Shown: positions 26,587 through 35,450, counted from the stretch's first letter. The stretch is DNA of 64,000 bases from Natronoglomus mannanivorans (GCA_025517485.1 JAOPKB010000016.1:1-64000); one strand, 5' to 3'. Notes: a model not told the origin generated them from the sequence alone. Program-made: numbers and translations.

Positions 26587-27057
26587 ATGGAGGACGAAGC
26601 GGTTGCAGGCATCTACGCGCGACAGTCACCGTACCTCGAGCGATTCGTCCAGCTCGGTGCAGCGAGCGGGCGGGTATTGAGCGTCTCCTTTCCAGAGCAG
26701 CCGCCCGAGGACGCCAGTGAGGACCATCAGGTGCTCGATCGGATCTTCGAGTACCTCGAGGGGGTGTCCGAGGTCACCTTCGAGGACGTACAGGTCGCCA
26801 TGACGATGCCGACCGACCAGCGAGCGGTGCTCGAGCAGGTCCAGACGATTCCCTACGGCGAACAGATCGACGTGAGCGCACTCACACGGATGACCCCCGA
26901 TCTCGATCCCGACGACGAGGACGACATCATCCTCGTCCGGACGGCACTCGACGAGAACCCGGCCCCGATCCTGATTCCAGATCACCGGGTTCGAGATGGG
27001 CCGAGCGCCGCCCCACCGCCGGTCGAGCAGAAGTTGCGCTCGCTCGAGGGGCTCTAG
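26587..27057 (+). CDS. MGMT-like (alkyltransferase-like) DNA-binding protein lacking the active-site cysteine
   Basis: A 156-residue homologue of the C-terminal domain of O6-methylguanine-DNA methyltransferase. The helix-turn-helix region TIPYGEQIDVSALTRM corresponds to the IPYGxxxSY block, and LIPDHRVRDG to the canonical IPCHRV block. The acceptor cysteine is replaced by D132, so alkyl transfer is impossible by the known mechanism. It may recognise damaged or particular DNA like alkyltransferase-like proteins. I start at the second Met (26587) because the box actattcaag lies 29 bases upstream; ATG 26575 is the alternative. It is divergent from trpC. Confidence 0.85.
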   Translation: MEDEAVAGIYARQSPYLERFVQLGAASGRVLSVSFPEQPPEDASEDHQVLDRIFEYLEGVSEVTFEDVQVAMTMPTDQRAVLEQVQTIPYGEQIDVSALTRMTPDLDPDDEDDIILVRTALDENPAPILIPDHRVRDGPSAAPPPVEQKLRSLEGL

Positions 27058-27071
27058 ACGAATTTCGAGCG

Positions 27072-27419
27072 TCAATCCGCGATCCAGACCACGTACACGT
27101 AGAGTGCGACACCGACGAAGACGGCCAGTGCTGCGACGAGATCGAGCAACGGATCTCGTGTGAGGACCCATCCGAGCTGGGCGACGCCGCCGGCGGCGAG
27201 ACAGCTCCCGGCGGCGACGATCGGCGATAGTTCCCGTGGTGACTCGATGATCAGGAGCGTTCCGACGCCGAGCGCGATGATGCCAAAGAGGATGTCCGCG
27301 CTAATCCGTGCGGTCGGATCGCCCGTCATACTCGCGTAGATGAACACTGCGAAGTAGAGAATGACGCCGGCGACCATCGCTCGCTGGACTGTTTCGGACG
27401 CGGTTTCGAGCGGGTTCAT
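27072..27419 (-). CDS. Four-helix membrane protein of unknown function
   Basis: A 115-residue hydrophobic protein with about four transmembrane helices: MVAGVILYFAVFIYASM, ADILFGIIALGVGTLLII, IVAAGSCLAAGGVAQLGWVL and LLDLVAALAVFVGVALYVYV. Charged residues are confined to short loops. No family is recognised. It converges with the MGMT-like gene (14-base gap) and lies upstream of the CPBP protease on the same strand. Confidence 0.7.
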   Translation of the reverse strand: MNPLETASETVQRAMVAGVILYFAVFIYASMTGDPTARISADILFGIIALGVGTLLIIESPRELSPIVAAGSCLAAGGVAQLGWVLTRDPLLDLVAALAVFVGVALYVYVVWIAD

Positions 27420-27485
27420 ATTCCGGTAGAGGAGTGGTCGACTCTTAGCTTTCGGTGATTTCCATTTCAGTTGTCGGTTCTCGAC

Positions 27486-28562
27486 TCACTCCCCAACTCC
27501 AGTTCCAGTCTCGGGCTCTCCCCCCGACTCGCCCCACTCGAACCCGAACCCCTCGTGGACGACGAACTCGAGGGCGTTGATCAGATAGTGGGCGACGACG
27601 ACCACGAGAAAGCTCCCGGTGACGACGAACGCGGCCGCGAGAACGAACCCCAAGAGCCCGGTGACGACGATGCCAGCAGTTCCTTGCATCCCGTGACCGA
27701 GTGCGAACGCGACCGACGAGACGACGGCCAACAGCCAGGGCGAGACGTCGAAGCCGGCCGACACCGCCCCGATCAACGCCGCCCGGAAGAGAAACTCCTC
27801 GAAGACCGCGATGATCGGCAACACGACGAGCAACAGAATCAGCCAGCCGCCGGCGGACTCGGGCGCCAGCATCTCGCGTAAGTCCTCGCTGTGATCGATC
27901 TCGAGTCGCTTCGCAGTTACCGACCCGAGTTCGTTCGCGACGTAGAGTCCGAGTCCGACCGCCGTTCCGACAGTGAGGCCGTAGAAGACGTACGCGCCGG
28001 TGAACTCGATTCCCAGTGCCGACGCCGGAATCTCCGTATAAAACGCAGCCGCGATCAGGATGGCGGCGAACAACCCTTGCGAGAGCGCGACGTTTGCCAG
28101 CAGCGCGCCCGCGGACATCGACTCCATCAGCGGTTCGCCGCTCCCGTGACCGGGACCCGCTCGAGGCTCGATCGGATTCTCAGTCGTGCTCTCGGGTGGC
28201 GTCTCCGATTTCGGGTCCGTGTTTGCGTTTGTGTTCGTGTTCGCGTCCGCGTTCGCCGACTCCGAACCCGCTCCCGGCTGTGATTCAGGCTCGTCTCGCT
28301 GGTCACTCGAGAACGGAGGCGAGGACTCGAGGTCGGTTGTGGCGGAAGAAGACGGGGTGGACGAGACGGATGACTGGTCGTCAGCAGTCTCTGTTTCACT
28401 CGTGTTGGCTCCCAGATTCGAACTCGAACCCGAACCCGAACTCGAGTCAGATCCCGACACCGTAGCCGGCTCGGTCAACGTCGTCTTCGTCGCGTGCGAA
28501 AGAACGAGTAACAGCACGCAGACGACGCCCGACAGACCGGCGAACGTCGCCCACTGAGTCAT
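27486..28562 (-). CDS. CPBP family intramembrane metalloprotease (Abi/CAAX-type)
   Basis: A 358-residue membrane protein. One N-terminal helix (WATFAGLSGVVCVLLLVL) is followed by about 110 residues of acidic Ser/Asn/Thr-rich low complexity, then a CPBP domain with six or more helices. The catalytic motifs are AVFEEFLFRAALIG (EExxxR), FALGHGMQGTAGIV and VVAHYLINALEF. It lies 13 bases downstream of lonB on the same strand, so the two are probably co-transcribed. In Haloferax volcanii a similar lon-abi arrangement is known to me. The substrate is unknown; CAAX processing is only a family label. Confidence 0.87.
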   Translation of the reverse strand: MTQWATFAGLSGVVCVLLLVLSHATKTTLTEPATVSGSDSSSGSGSSSNLGANTSETETADDQSSVSSTPSSSATTDLESSPPFSSDQRDEPESQPGAGSESANADANTNTNANTDPKSETPPESTTENPIEPRAGPGHGSGEPLMESMSAGALLANVALSQGLFAAILIAAAFYTEIPASALGIEFTGAYVFYGLTVGTAVGLGLYVANELGSVTAKRLEIDHSEDLREMLAPESAGGWLILLLVVLPIIAVFEEFLFRAALIGAVSAGFDVSPWLLAVVSSVAFALGHGMQGTAGIVVTGLLGFVLAAAFVVTGSFLVVVVAHYLINALEFVVHEGFGFEWGESGGEPETGTGVGE

Positions 28563-28575
28563 ACGAAATACGGGG

Positions 28576-30801
28576 CTATTGCGGGCTCGGGTTCGATCCG
28601 CTGGCAGAGCTGCCGGGGCTGACCTGTCCTTCGAACGCCGAGCCGGTGATCGACTTCAGCCGGTCGAGCAGCGAGTCCTTCTCGGGCTGGCCCATCAGGG
28701 CGACCTCTAAGACCTCGCTGATATTGTCACAGGGGATGATCTCGATCATCTCCTTGTACTCGTCTTCGATCATCACGTCCTGTTCGTTTGCCTTCGGGAT
28801 GATGACCTTCGTACAGCCGGCTTTGGCGGCGGCTTCGATCTTGTGGGTGACCCCACCGACCGGGAGCACGTCACCCCGCACCGACAGCGACCCGGTCATC
28901 GCGACCGTCTGGTCGACCGGGATGTCCTCTAACGCGCTGATGACGGCGGTCGCCACCGTGATGGAGGCGGAGTCACCGTCGACACCCTGCTGGCCGGCCT
29001 GGACGAACTGGATGTGGACGTCCTTCTCAGAGAGGTTGACGTCGGAGAACTTCTTGATGATCGCGGAGACGTTCTGGACCGACTCCTCGGCCATCTCCTT
29101 GAGTTGACCGGTGGCGATGACCTGACCCGGACCCTGTGCCGGGGCGATTTCGGCCATCACGGGCAGCATGATCCCGCTGTCCTCGCCCATGACGGCGAGG
29201 CCATTGACACGGCCCTCGACACCGCCTTCGTTGACCTGCAGCTCGTAGTCCTTGCGGCGCTCGATGTAGTCGTCGGCCAGCTGTTGTTCGATCGAGCGCG
29301 AACGGGCTTTCGCCTGCAGGACGTCGTCGCGGGTGGTGAAATCCCGATCTTCGGCACGGGCGATGTCGCCGGCAACCCGAACCAGTCCACCGAGGTTCCG
29401 GAAGTGGAGCGTGAGGTGCCCTTTTCGACCGGCGCGGCGTTTCGCCTCGAGGATGAGTTCCTCGACGGCTTCGCGCTCGAAGTGTGGAAGGCGCCCGTCG
29501 CGTTCGACCTCCTGGGCGATGAAGCGGGCGTACTTCCGGCGCATCTCGGGGGTGTCCTCGATGGTGTCTTCCATGTACACCTCGTACCCGTAGCCCTTGA
29601 TCCGCGAGCGAAGGGCGGGGTGCATGTTCTCCATCGCGTCCAAGTTCCCCGCAGCGATCATGATGAAGTCACAGGGGACGGGTTCGGTTTGGACCATCGC
29701 ACCCGAGGAGCGTTCGGACTGACCGGTGATCGCGAACTCGCCTTCCTGAATCGCGGTCATCAGCTTCTGCTGGGTGCGGATGTCGAGCGTGTTCATCTCG
29801 TCGACGAACAACACACCCTTGTTAGCCTGGTGGATCGACCCTGGTTCGACCCGGTCGTGGGAGGGCGTCTCCATCCCACCGGACTGGAAGGGGTCGTGGC
29901 GAACGTCGCCCAGCAGTGCGCCGGCGTGGGCGCCGGTCGCGTCCTCGAAGGGCGCGGTGCGCTGATCGCCGTTGTTGACGATCATGTTCGGCACCATCGC
30001 GTCGGTGCCACGGGAGGTGTACCGGAAGATCAGCCAGACGATACCCGCCGCGAGGATCCCGAGCAGGATGTTGACGGTGAGGATCGCGTATCCGATGATG
30101 ATCGCGATGATGATCCACATCAGGATCGAGCGCATCTGATTTCGCTTTCGGGCTTCCTCCTTGTGGGCGTCGATAATCTGTTCGCCCTTGCCGGCGGGGA
30201 CGGTCCGGACTTTCGGCTCGTTGCCGTCGTCCGGATTGTGGTAGACGAGAACGTCCTGGAGATCTTCTTTTGGAAGGAGCTGGCTCATCGCCTTCGCCAG
30301 CATCGACTTGCCGGTCCCCGGCGAGCCGATCATCATCACGTGGCGGCGCTGCTTGGCCGCTTTGATGATGATGTCCCGTGCTTCGTCCTGTCCGATGACC
30401 TGATCGACGAGTCTGTCGGGGACTTCGATGTCACCGGTCGATTCGACCTTGAGCCCGCCGAGTAAGTCGTCTTCGGCGTTCTCTTCGTCGACCTCGACGC
30501 CGGGATCGACCTCGACCGTACTGCCGAGGTCCTCGACCGTCTCGCCGACGCCGTCGTCGGTGCCGTCGGTGTCGGTGTCGGTGGTAGCGTCGTTGACGTC
30601 ACTCTCGACGTCGTCGGCGGGACCGTCGGAACCGGGCCCACTGTCGACGTCATTCCAGTCGTCGGACCCCTCGGATTCGGTTGATCCGTCGGTCTCGTCG
30701 ACCTCCGACCAGGTATCATCCTGCCGCTCGGTTGGGTCCTCCTCGGAACCCTCAGAAGCGGTGTCGTCGGGAGTATCGTCAACGTTCGTATCGTTGCTCA
30801 T
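28576..30801 (-). CDS. lonB: Archaeal membrane-anchored Lon protease (LonB)
   Basis: ATP-dependent serine protease of 741 residues. The first 115 residues are an acidic disordered leader. The AAA+ domain has Walker A IGSPGTGKSMLAK (about 159-170) interrupted by two membrane helices (ILMWIIIAIIIGYAIL, ILLGILAAGIVWLIF) typical of archaeal LonB. Walker B is GVLFVDEMNTLD. The protease domain has S611 in VDGDSASIT and K654 in GGVTHKIEAAAK, the standard 43-residue spacing. It degrades regulatory and damaged proteins at the membrane. The start at 30801 follows a TATA box at 30841-30850; a longer frame from 30927 adds a basic, unlikely leader. Confidence 0.96.
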   Translation of the reverse strand: MSNDTNVDDTPDDTASEGSEEDPTERQDDTWSEVDETDGSTESEGSDDWNDVDSGPGSDGPADDVESDVNDATTDTDTDGTDDGVGETVEDLGSTVEVDPGVEVDEENAEDDLLGGLKVESTGDIEVPDRLVDQVIGQDEARDIIIKAAKQRRHVMMIGSPGTGKSMLAKAMSQLLPKEDLQDVLVYHNPDDGNEPKVRTVPAGKGEQIIDAHKEEARKRNQMRSILMWIIIAIIIGYAILTVNILLGILAAGIVWLIFRYTSRGTDAMVPNMIVNNGDQRTAPFEDATGAHAGALLGDVRHDPFQSGGMETPSHDRVEPGSIHQANKGVLFVDEMNTLDIRTQQKLMTAIQEGEFAITGQSERSSGAMVQTEPVPCDFIMIAAGNLDAMENMHPALRSRIKGYGYEVYMEDTIEDTPEMRRKYARFIAQEVERDGRLPHFEREAVEELILEAKRRAGRKGHLTLHFRNLGGLVRVAGDIARAEDRDFTTRDDVLQAKARSRSIEQQLADDYIERRKDYELQVNEGGVEGRVNGLAVMGEDSGIMLPVMAEIAPAQGPGQVIATGQLKEMAEESVQNVSAIIKKFSDVNLSEKDVHIQFVQAGQQGVDGDSASITVATAVISALEDIPVDQTVAMTGSLSVRGDVLPVGGVTHKIEAAAKAGCTKVIIPKANEQDVMIEDEYKEMIEIIPCDNISEVLEVALMGQPEKDSLLDRLKSITGSAFEGQVSPGSSASGSNPSPQ

Positions 30802-30840
30802 AGAACTGTGTTCAGTACGTGGACCGAAGGGATTGCGACT

Positions 30841-30850
30841 GATATACTTT
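30841..30850 (-). promoter_or_regulatory. TATA box of lonB
   Basis: On the minus strand it reads aaagtatatc. It predicts transcription from about 30819 and a short leader before the ATG at 30801. Confidence 0.55.
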
Positions 30851-30935
30851 CTCCCTCTTATCGATCGCTCTCCGGGGTCCTCGAGGGTTAACGCAACCGA
30901 AATCGTCGCTTTCGAAGCGAGCGACACCTCGCCAC

Positions 30936-30943
30936 GCTTAAGA
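30936..30943 (+). promoter_or_regulatory. TATA-like box of nadM
   Basis: The box gcttaaga is centred about 27 bases upstream of the nadM ATG at 30966, indicating a leaderless mRNA. It lies in the divergent region shared with lonB. Confidence 0.5.
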
Positions 30944-30965
30944 GCCAGAGGGCCGAGTTTGGAGT

Positions 30966-31484
30966 ATGACGCGGGGGTTCTACATCGGCCGGTTCCAGCC
31001 CTACCACGAGGGCCATCACGCGATGGTGAAACAGATCGCCGAAGACGTCGACGAACTCGTCCTCGGGATCGGGAGCGCAGACGATTCGCACACGACGCGA
31101 AACCCGTTCACGGCGGGCGAGCGAATCATGATGATCACGAAGTGTCTCGTCGAGCTCGACATCGTCACCTACGTCGTCCCGATCGAGGACCTCGAGCGAA
31201 ACTCGGTGTGGGTGAGCCACGTCCAGAGCATCTCGCCGGATTTCGACGTCGCCTACTCGAACAATCCGTTAGTCATTCAGCTCTTTCGTGAGGCTGGCGT
31301 CGAAGTCCACCAGTCGCCGATGTTCCGCCGGGAGGTCCTCGAGGGTGCCGAGGTCCGCGACCGGATGGTAAGCGACGGGGACTGGGAGACGCTGGTCCCC
31401 GACCCGGTCGCAGAGGTCGTCGACGAGATCGGCGGCATCGAGCGGATGCAGATGATCAGTGAGACGGATGCCAACGGCGGTTGA
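30966..31484 (+). CDS. nadM: Nicotinamide-nucleotide adenylyltransferase
   Basis: Transfers AMP from ATP to NMN to form NAD+. The archaeal NadM signature is at the N terminus: GFYIGRFQPYHEGHHAMVKQ, with H14 and H17 as the HxGH nucleotidyltransferase pair. GIGSADDSHTTRNPFTAGER and the SISPDFDVAYSNNPLV segment match the family. The 172-residue length is normal. It is divergent from lonB, and the SAM hydroxide adenosyltransferase gene follows on the same strand after 93 bases. Confidence 0.95.
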   Translation: MTRGFYIGRFQPYHEGHHAMVKQIAEDVDELVLGIGSADDSHTTRNPFTAGERIMMITKCLVELDIVTYVVPIEDLERNSVWVSHVQSISPDFDVAYSNNPLVIQLFREAGVEVHQSPMFRREVLEGAEVRDRMVSDGDWETLVPDPVAEVVDEIGGIERMQMISETDANGG

Positions 31485-31577
31485 GACCCGTGTTGTAGAC
31501 GGGTAGACGACAGTCACTCGCAGGATCTCGCCGACGAGAGCGGACCGATTTTGATCGTCCGCGACGTACACTCGCCC

Positions 31578-32357
31578 ATGATCACGCTCTCCTCGGACTT
31601 CGGGTCGCCGTACCCCGCGGCGATGAAGGGCGTCGTCCTCGAGCGCGCCCGAACGGACGTCCAGCTGATCGACGTCTCCCACGAATTTTCCCGCGGTGAC
31701 GTACGGTCGACGGCGTTCTGGCTCCGCGAGGTGCTTCCGTACTTCCCGCCCGCGGTTCACCTCGTCGTGGTCGATCCGGGCGTCGGTACCGACCGCAACG
31801 CGCTCGTGATTCGCGCGGGCGAGCACGCGCTCGTCGGACCGGACAACGGCGTGCTCGTTCCCCCGGCGCGGCGACTCCTCGAGACGGATCGAAACGATAC
31901 GCTCGAGTACTACGTGATCGACGATGCCGACGCCGCGAGCAGTACCTTCCACGGCCGCGACGTCTTCGCCCCCGCCGCGGCGGACGTTCACGAAACGGGT
32001 ATCGACGCGCTCGAGGCGGTGTCCTCGCTGACGGCCGTCAACCGCGAGGAAATCGTCGATTTGGCACTTCCCGAGGCGACGATCGACGCTGACCGCGCGA
32101 CAGGAGAAGTGCTCGTCGTCGACGACTTCGGGAACGTGATCACGAACGTTCCCGGGGAATTTCTCGAGGGGCGAGACCGACTGCGGGCGGACGGCGAGGA
32201 GGTACCTGTCGGTGAGACGTTCGCGTCCGTCCCAGCAGGCCAGCGGCTGGCGACCGTCGGCAGCCACGGCAACGTCGAACTGGACGTCAACGACGGCCGC
32301 GGTGACGAGGCGTTCGGGCTCACGGTCGGTGACGAGGTCCGGCTCGAACGCGACTAA
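31578..32357 (+). CDS. SAM hydroxide adenosyltransferase (DUF62/chlorinase-fluorinase family)
   Basis: A 259-residue member of the family that includes fluorinase and chlorinase; archaeal members hydrolyse S-adenosylmethionine to adenosine and methionine. MITLSSDFGSPYPAAMKGVV, VVVDPGVGTDRNALVIRA, LVGPDNGVLVPPARR and TFHGRDVFAPAAAD carry the SAM-binding and water-activating positions (D, R and H-G-R-D region). The C-terminal domain contains VVDDFGNVITNVPG. There is no halogenase-specific evidence. The ATG at 31578 is the family start; a box near 31549 lies about 29 bases upstream. Confidence 0.9.
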   Translation: MITLSSDFGSPYPAAMKGVVLERARTDVQLIDVSHEFSRGDVRSTAFWLREVLPYFPPAVHLVVVDPGVGTDRNALVIRAGEHALVGPDNGVLVPPARRLLETDRNDTLEYYVIDDADAASSTFHGRDVFAPAAADVHETGIDALEAVSSLTAVNREEIVDLALPEATIDADRATGEVLVVDDFGNVITNVPGEFLEGRDRLRADGEEVPVGETFASVPAGQRLATVGSHGNVELDVNDGRGDEAFGLTVGDEVRLERD

Positions 32358-32373
32358 AAAGAGGGTGGGGTTC

Positions 32374-32739
32374 TCAGACCGCTGTCTCCAAATCCTCCAG
32401 CGGCTCGATCACGATCTCGCCGTCGGCGTGGACGACGACCGCGCAGTGAGCGAATCGAAAGGCGATCGACCCGTCACCGACGCGGGGTTCGTCACCGCGC
32501 CAGTGGACGAAAATATCGTTGAGCGCGTCCGGATCGACACACTCGTGAAGCGCCTCGAGATCCGTGGCTTCGACCCCTAACACCGCCGAGACGGCCATCA
32601 ACAGTGCCGTACTCACCGGTTCGTAGTCTTCGTCGTCGTACCACGTGTGGTAGGTCCCTCGAGTGTCGTCGTAGTAGACCGTTCGCTCACTTCCGTTTCC
32701 GACGGGAGTCAGTCGATCGGACGGTGCCGTTCCAGCCAT
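32374..32739 (-). CDS. HalOD1 output-domain protein
   Basis: A 121-residue stand-alone HalOD1 protein, a domain otherwise found at the C terminus of haloarchaeal response regulators and proposed to act in signal output. The core reads PVSTALLMAVSAVLGVEATDL, ALHECVDPDALNDIFVHW and GSIAFRFAHCAVVVHADGEI, followed by a short IEPL end, all typical. The N terminus SERTVYYDDTRGTYHTWYD is the usual lead-in. No receiver or sensor domain is fused and no two-component gene is adjacent, so the partner is unknown. It is convergent with the SAM enzyme gene. Confidence 0.85.
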   Translation of the reverse strand: MAGTAPSDRLTPVGNGSERTVYYDDTRGTYHTWYDDEDYEPVSTALLMAVSAVLGVEATDLEALHECVDPDALNDIFVHWRGDEPRVGDGSIAFRFAHCAVVVHADGEIVIEPLEDLETAV

Positions 32740-32854
32740 GCTATCCTCTCCAAGCGTGTGTTAACAAATAACACTATCGGCCCGATTGTTACCGTTCGTC
32801 ACTCGACACGCCCGAAAAATGGGTCGGTTTCGGTCTCCGAACGACCAGTCGCGT

Positions 32855-34432
32855 TTATTCGGCAGCGATGACGTCGTCGATGCGGGCGATCATCGTCGCG
32901 GCTTCGGTCGCGCTCTCGATCGCTTCGCGCTTGACGTCGGCGGGATCGACGACACCGTGTTCGATCGGGTCGGAGATCTCGACGGATTCGCCGTCGGTGA
33001 CCAGACCGGCTCGACCCTCGGACTCGTGGGCGGCACGAAGGTCCACGAGGACGTCGATGGGGTCCTGGCCGGTGTTGGCGGCGAGCGTACGCGGAATGAT
33101 GTCGAGTGCGTCGGCGAATGCCGTGACGGCGAGCTGTTTTCGACCCTCGACACCGGCGGCTTCCGAGCGAACGCGGTCCGCGATGGCGATCTCGGTCGCA
33201 CCGGCACCGGGAACGACCTCGCCGGAGTCGAGTGCGGTCGAGACGACGTCGAGTGCGTCGCCGATCGTCCGCTCGAGTTCGTCGACGACGTGGTCGGTTC
33301 CGCCACGGACGAAGACGGTGACGGCCTCGGCGGCGGCGCCACCCTCGACGAACACGAGGTCCTCGTCGCCGTAGGTCTCCGTACGGATGCGATCGGCGTG
33401 GCCGAACTCGGAGTCCGCCAGATCGTCCAGCGCGCCGACGCGGGCGGCGCCGGTCGCGGAGGCGATCTTGCGGGCGTCTTTGTTGTTGAGGTCGTCGAAG
33501 ACCAGTACGCCCTCGTTGGCGAGGAAGGAGGCGACGCGGTCGTCGACGCTGTCGGTGGTGAACAGGACGTCGACACCGGAGTCGGCGACGGTCTGTGCGT
33601 AGCCACGCAGTTCGCTCTCTTCTGCGTCGAGTGCGGCGTTGAGCTGGTCGATCGAGTCGATCGAGTACTCCGCGTCGACGTCGCCGGTTCGGACGCCGAG
33701 TTCGACGTCGAGAATGGAGATGTCGGCGTCTTCGACCGTCGTCGGCATCTCGTCGTGGGCAGGCTCTTCGTCGACGACGATGCCTTCGATCATTTCCGTC
33801 GCGTTCGAGGAGGCACCGACCTCCGTGTGAACGGTGACGTTGTCGCGTGCGACGCCGTCCTCACCGTCGACGTGGCGGATCGCCGAGACGACGGTCTCCG
33901 CGAGCGCTTCGGCGGTGAGGCCGCCGGTTCCCTTGCCGGTCATGCTCGACTCGGCGACCTGCTTGAGAACGTCGTCGTCGACCTCGCTTCCGACGACCTG
34001 CTCGTCGATCGCCTCGAGGGCGATGCGGGCGGCCTCGTGATAGCCCTCGACGATGGTCGTCGCGTGGACGTCCTGGTCGAGGAGGTCCTCGGCTTCACCG
34101 AGGAGGTTTCCGGCGAGTACCGCGGCCGTCGTCGTCCCGTCACCGACCTCGTTCTCCTGGGTCTCGGCGACTTCGACGATCATCTGTGCGGCCGGGTGCT
34201 CGATGTCCATCTTGTTCAGGATGGTCGCGCCGTCGTTCGTGATGACGACGTCGCCTGCCGACGAGACGAGCATTTTGTCCATGCCACGGGGACCGAGCGT
34301 CGTCCGAACGGACTCGGCGACGGCTTTCCCCGCCATGATGTTCGACGACTGTGCGTCGCGACCCTGTGTTCGCTGACTGTCCTCGCTCAAGATGAACATA
34401 GGCTGTCCGCCCATGCGTCGCTGTTGTGCCAT
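32855..34432 (-). CDS. Thermosome subunit (group II chaperonin)
   Basis: ATP-dependent protein-folding chaperonin. The N terminus SEDSQRTQGRDAQSSNIMAG, the phosphate-binding LGPRGMDKMLV and the ATPase loop GDGTTTAAVLAG are conserved. The apical domain (GIVVDEEPAHDEMP) and the returning equatorial segment VVPGAGATEIAIADR are complete. It ends at ARIDDVIAAE without the Gly/Met-rich tail that many haloarchaeal thermosome subunits carry, so at 525 residues it is on the short side. Haloarchaea usually have two or three paralogues. A TATA box at 34465-34474 drives it with a roughly 10-base leader. Confidence 0.96.
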   Translation of the reverse strand: MAQQRRMGGQPMFILSEDSQRTQGRDAQSSNIMAGKAVAESVRTTLGPRGMDKMLVSSAGDVVITNDGATILNKMDIEHPAAQMIVEVAETQENEVGDGTTTAAVLAGNLLGEAEDLLDQDVHATTIVEGYHEAARIALEAIDEQVVGSEVDDDVLKQVAESSMTGKGTGGLTAEALAETVVSAIRHVDGEDGVARDNVTVHTEVGASSNATEMIEGIVVDEEPAHDEMPTTVEDADISILDVELGVRTGDVDAEYSIDSIDQLNAALDAEESELRGYAQTVADSGVDVLFTTDSVDDRVASFLANEGVLVFDDLNNKDARKIASATGAARVGALDDLADSEFGHADRIRTETYGDEDLVFVEGGAAAEAVTVFVRGGTDHVVDELERTIGDALDVVSTALDSGEVVPGAGATEIAIADRVRSEAAGVEGRKQLAVTAFADALDIIPRTLAANTGQDPIDVLVDLRAAHESEGRAGLVTDGESVEISDPIEHGVVDPADVKREAIESATEAATMIARIDDVIAAE

Positions 34433-34464
34433 CGTTAGATCCTCACTAAGGTATCGTCAGCACT

Positions 34465-34474
34465 TCTATATAAG
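34465..34474 (-). promoter_or_regulatory. TATA box of the thermosome gene
   Basis: On the minus strand it reads cttatataga, the strongest TATA match nearby. Its centre is 37 bases upstream of the ATG, predicting a start near 34443. Confidence 0.6.
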
Positions 34475-34588
34475 TGTTTCTCTCCCACCTCGCTCCCCTC
34501 TGGCGATCGGGGGTGTGAACGACCACCGTGGGGTCGTTGGCAGGGGTAATCGGTAGCAAAATATGGGTCGAGTGGGTATCTCGACCGA

Positions 34589-35407
34589 ATGCTCGAGTTG
34601 GAACACGGATTTCGCGTCGTGGACGTCCACACGTGTCTGACCCCCGACGCGGTCGGCACACGCGGTCGTGCCATCTCGCCCGACCGACTCGAGCGAGAGA
34701 TGCACCAGGCGGGGATCGTCAGGTCCATCGTGTTTCCCGGTCCGAATCCGGGGCGAGGTTACGTCTCGGCGAACAACGGGGTCGCCCGCCTCAGTGTCGA
34801 ACGGCCGTTCGTCGCGTTCGCCCGGATCAACGGCACGCGATCGCCCGAACACACGCCGACGAACCGACTCCGGAACGTCCTCAAGCAGCGAAAGGAGTGG
34901 CACACGACCCCGAGCGATATCGAACAGTACGCCTACGACGATCGCTTTCACGGCTTCACACTGGATCCCGGTGCCGACGGCCTCCCCGACGAGGAGGTTC
35001 TCGAGAAACTCGACGAGGTCGAACTCCCGGTGTTGATCCGCGGCAGCACCGACGCGCCGCCGTCGACGCTCGCCGACACCGTCCTCGGTCGCTCCTTCCC
35101 CGTCGTCGTCGCTCACTTCGGCGGTCACCCGCTGGATCAGGTGCTCATGGACGAGATGATCGATCTCCTCGACCGCTACGACAACTGTTACCTGGATACG
35201 AGCTTCGTCAGGTTTCGTGACCAACTCGAGCGCGCGTTACTCGAGCATCCCGATCGCGTTCTCTTCGGGAGCGGTGCGCCCGCCAGTCACCCGAACGTGG
35301 CCGTCATGGAGATTCTCACGCTCGACGTCTCCGAGGACAAACTCTGGCGGGCGTTTTCGAAGAACGCCTGTCGCGTGATCGACGTGCTCGGGCCGAACGT
35401 CGAGTGA
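34589..35407 (+). CDS. Amidohydrolase-fold protein with degenerate metal site
   Basis: A 272-residue TIM-barrel protein of the amidohydrolase-related type. Landmarks are GFRVVDVHTCLTPD, VAFARINGTRSPEHTP, FHGFTLDPGADGLPDE, LPVLIRGSTDAPPS, VVVAHFGGHPLDQVLMDEM and CYLDTSFVRFRDQLERAL. The first metal motif, normally DxHxH, reads D12-V-H14-T-C16, so the second His is Cys. The late catalytic Asp, expected in FGSD, is G229 in LFGSGAP. Two ligands lost together suggest a non-hydrolytic or altered role. A TATA-like caaaatatg at 34558-34566 lies about 28 bases upstream. Confidence 0.8.
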   Translation: MLELEHGFRVVDVHTCLTPDAVGTRGRAISPDRLEREMHQAGIVRSIVFPGPNPGRGYVSANNGVARLSVERPFVAFARINGTRSPEHTPTNRLRNVLKQRKEWHTTPSDIEQYAYDDRFHGFTLDPGADGLPDEEVLEKLDEVELPVLIRGSTDAPPSTLADTVLGRSFPVVVAHFGGHPLDQVLMDEMIDLLDRYDNCYLDTSFVRFRDQLERALLEHPDRVLFGSGAPASHPNVAVMEILTLDVSEDKLWRAFSKNACRVIDVLGPNVE

Positions 35408-35450
35408 GCGTCGACACAATGAGTGTCGCTCCCAGAACACGGCCAGACCG

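Noticed and set aside
29014..30465. Long open frame antisense to lonB
   Set aside because: Shadow of the lonB coding sequence; its residues follow from complementing LonB codons.
32786..34438. 550-codon open frame antisense to the thermosome gene
   Set aside because: It mirrors the thermosome codons (GC-rich third positions leave the antisense frame open); the protein has no family features.
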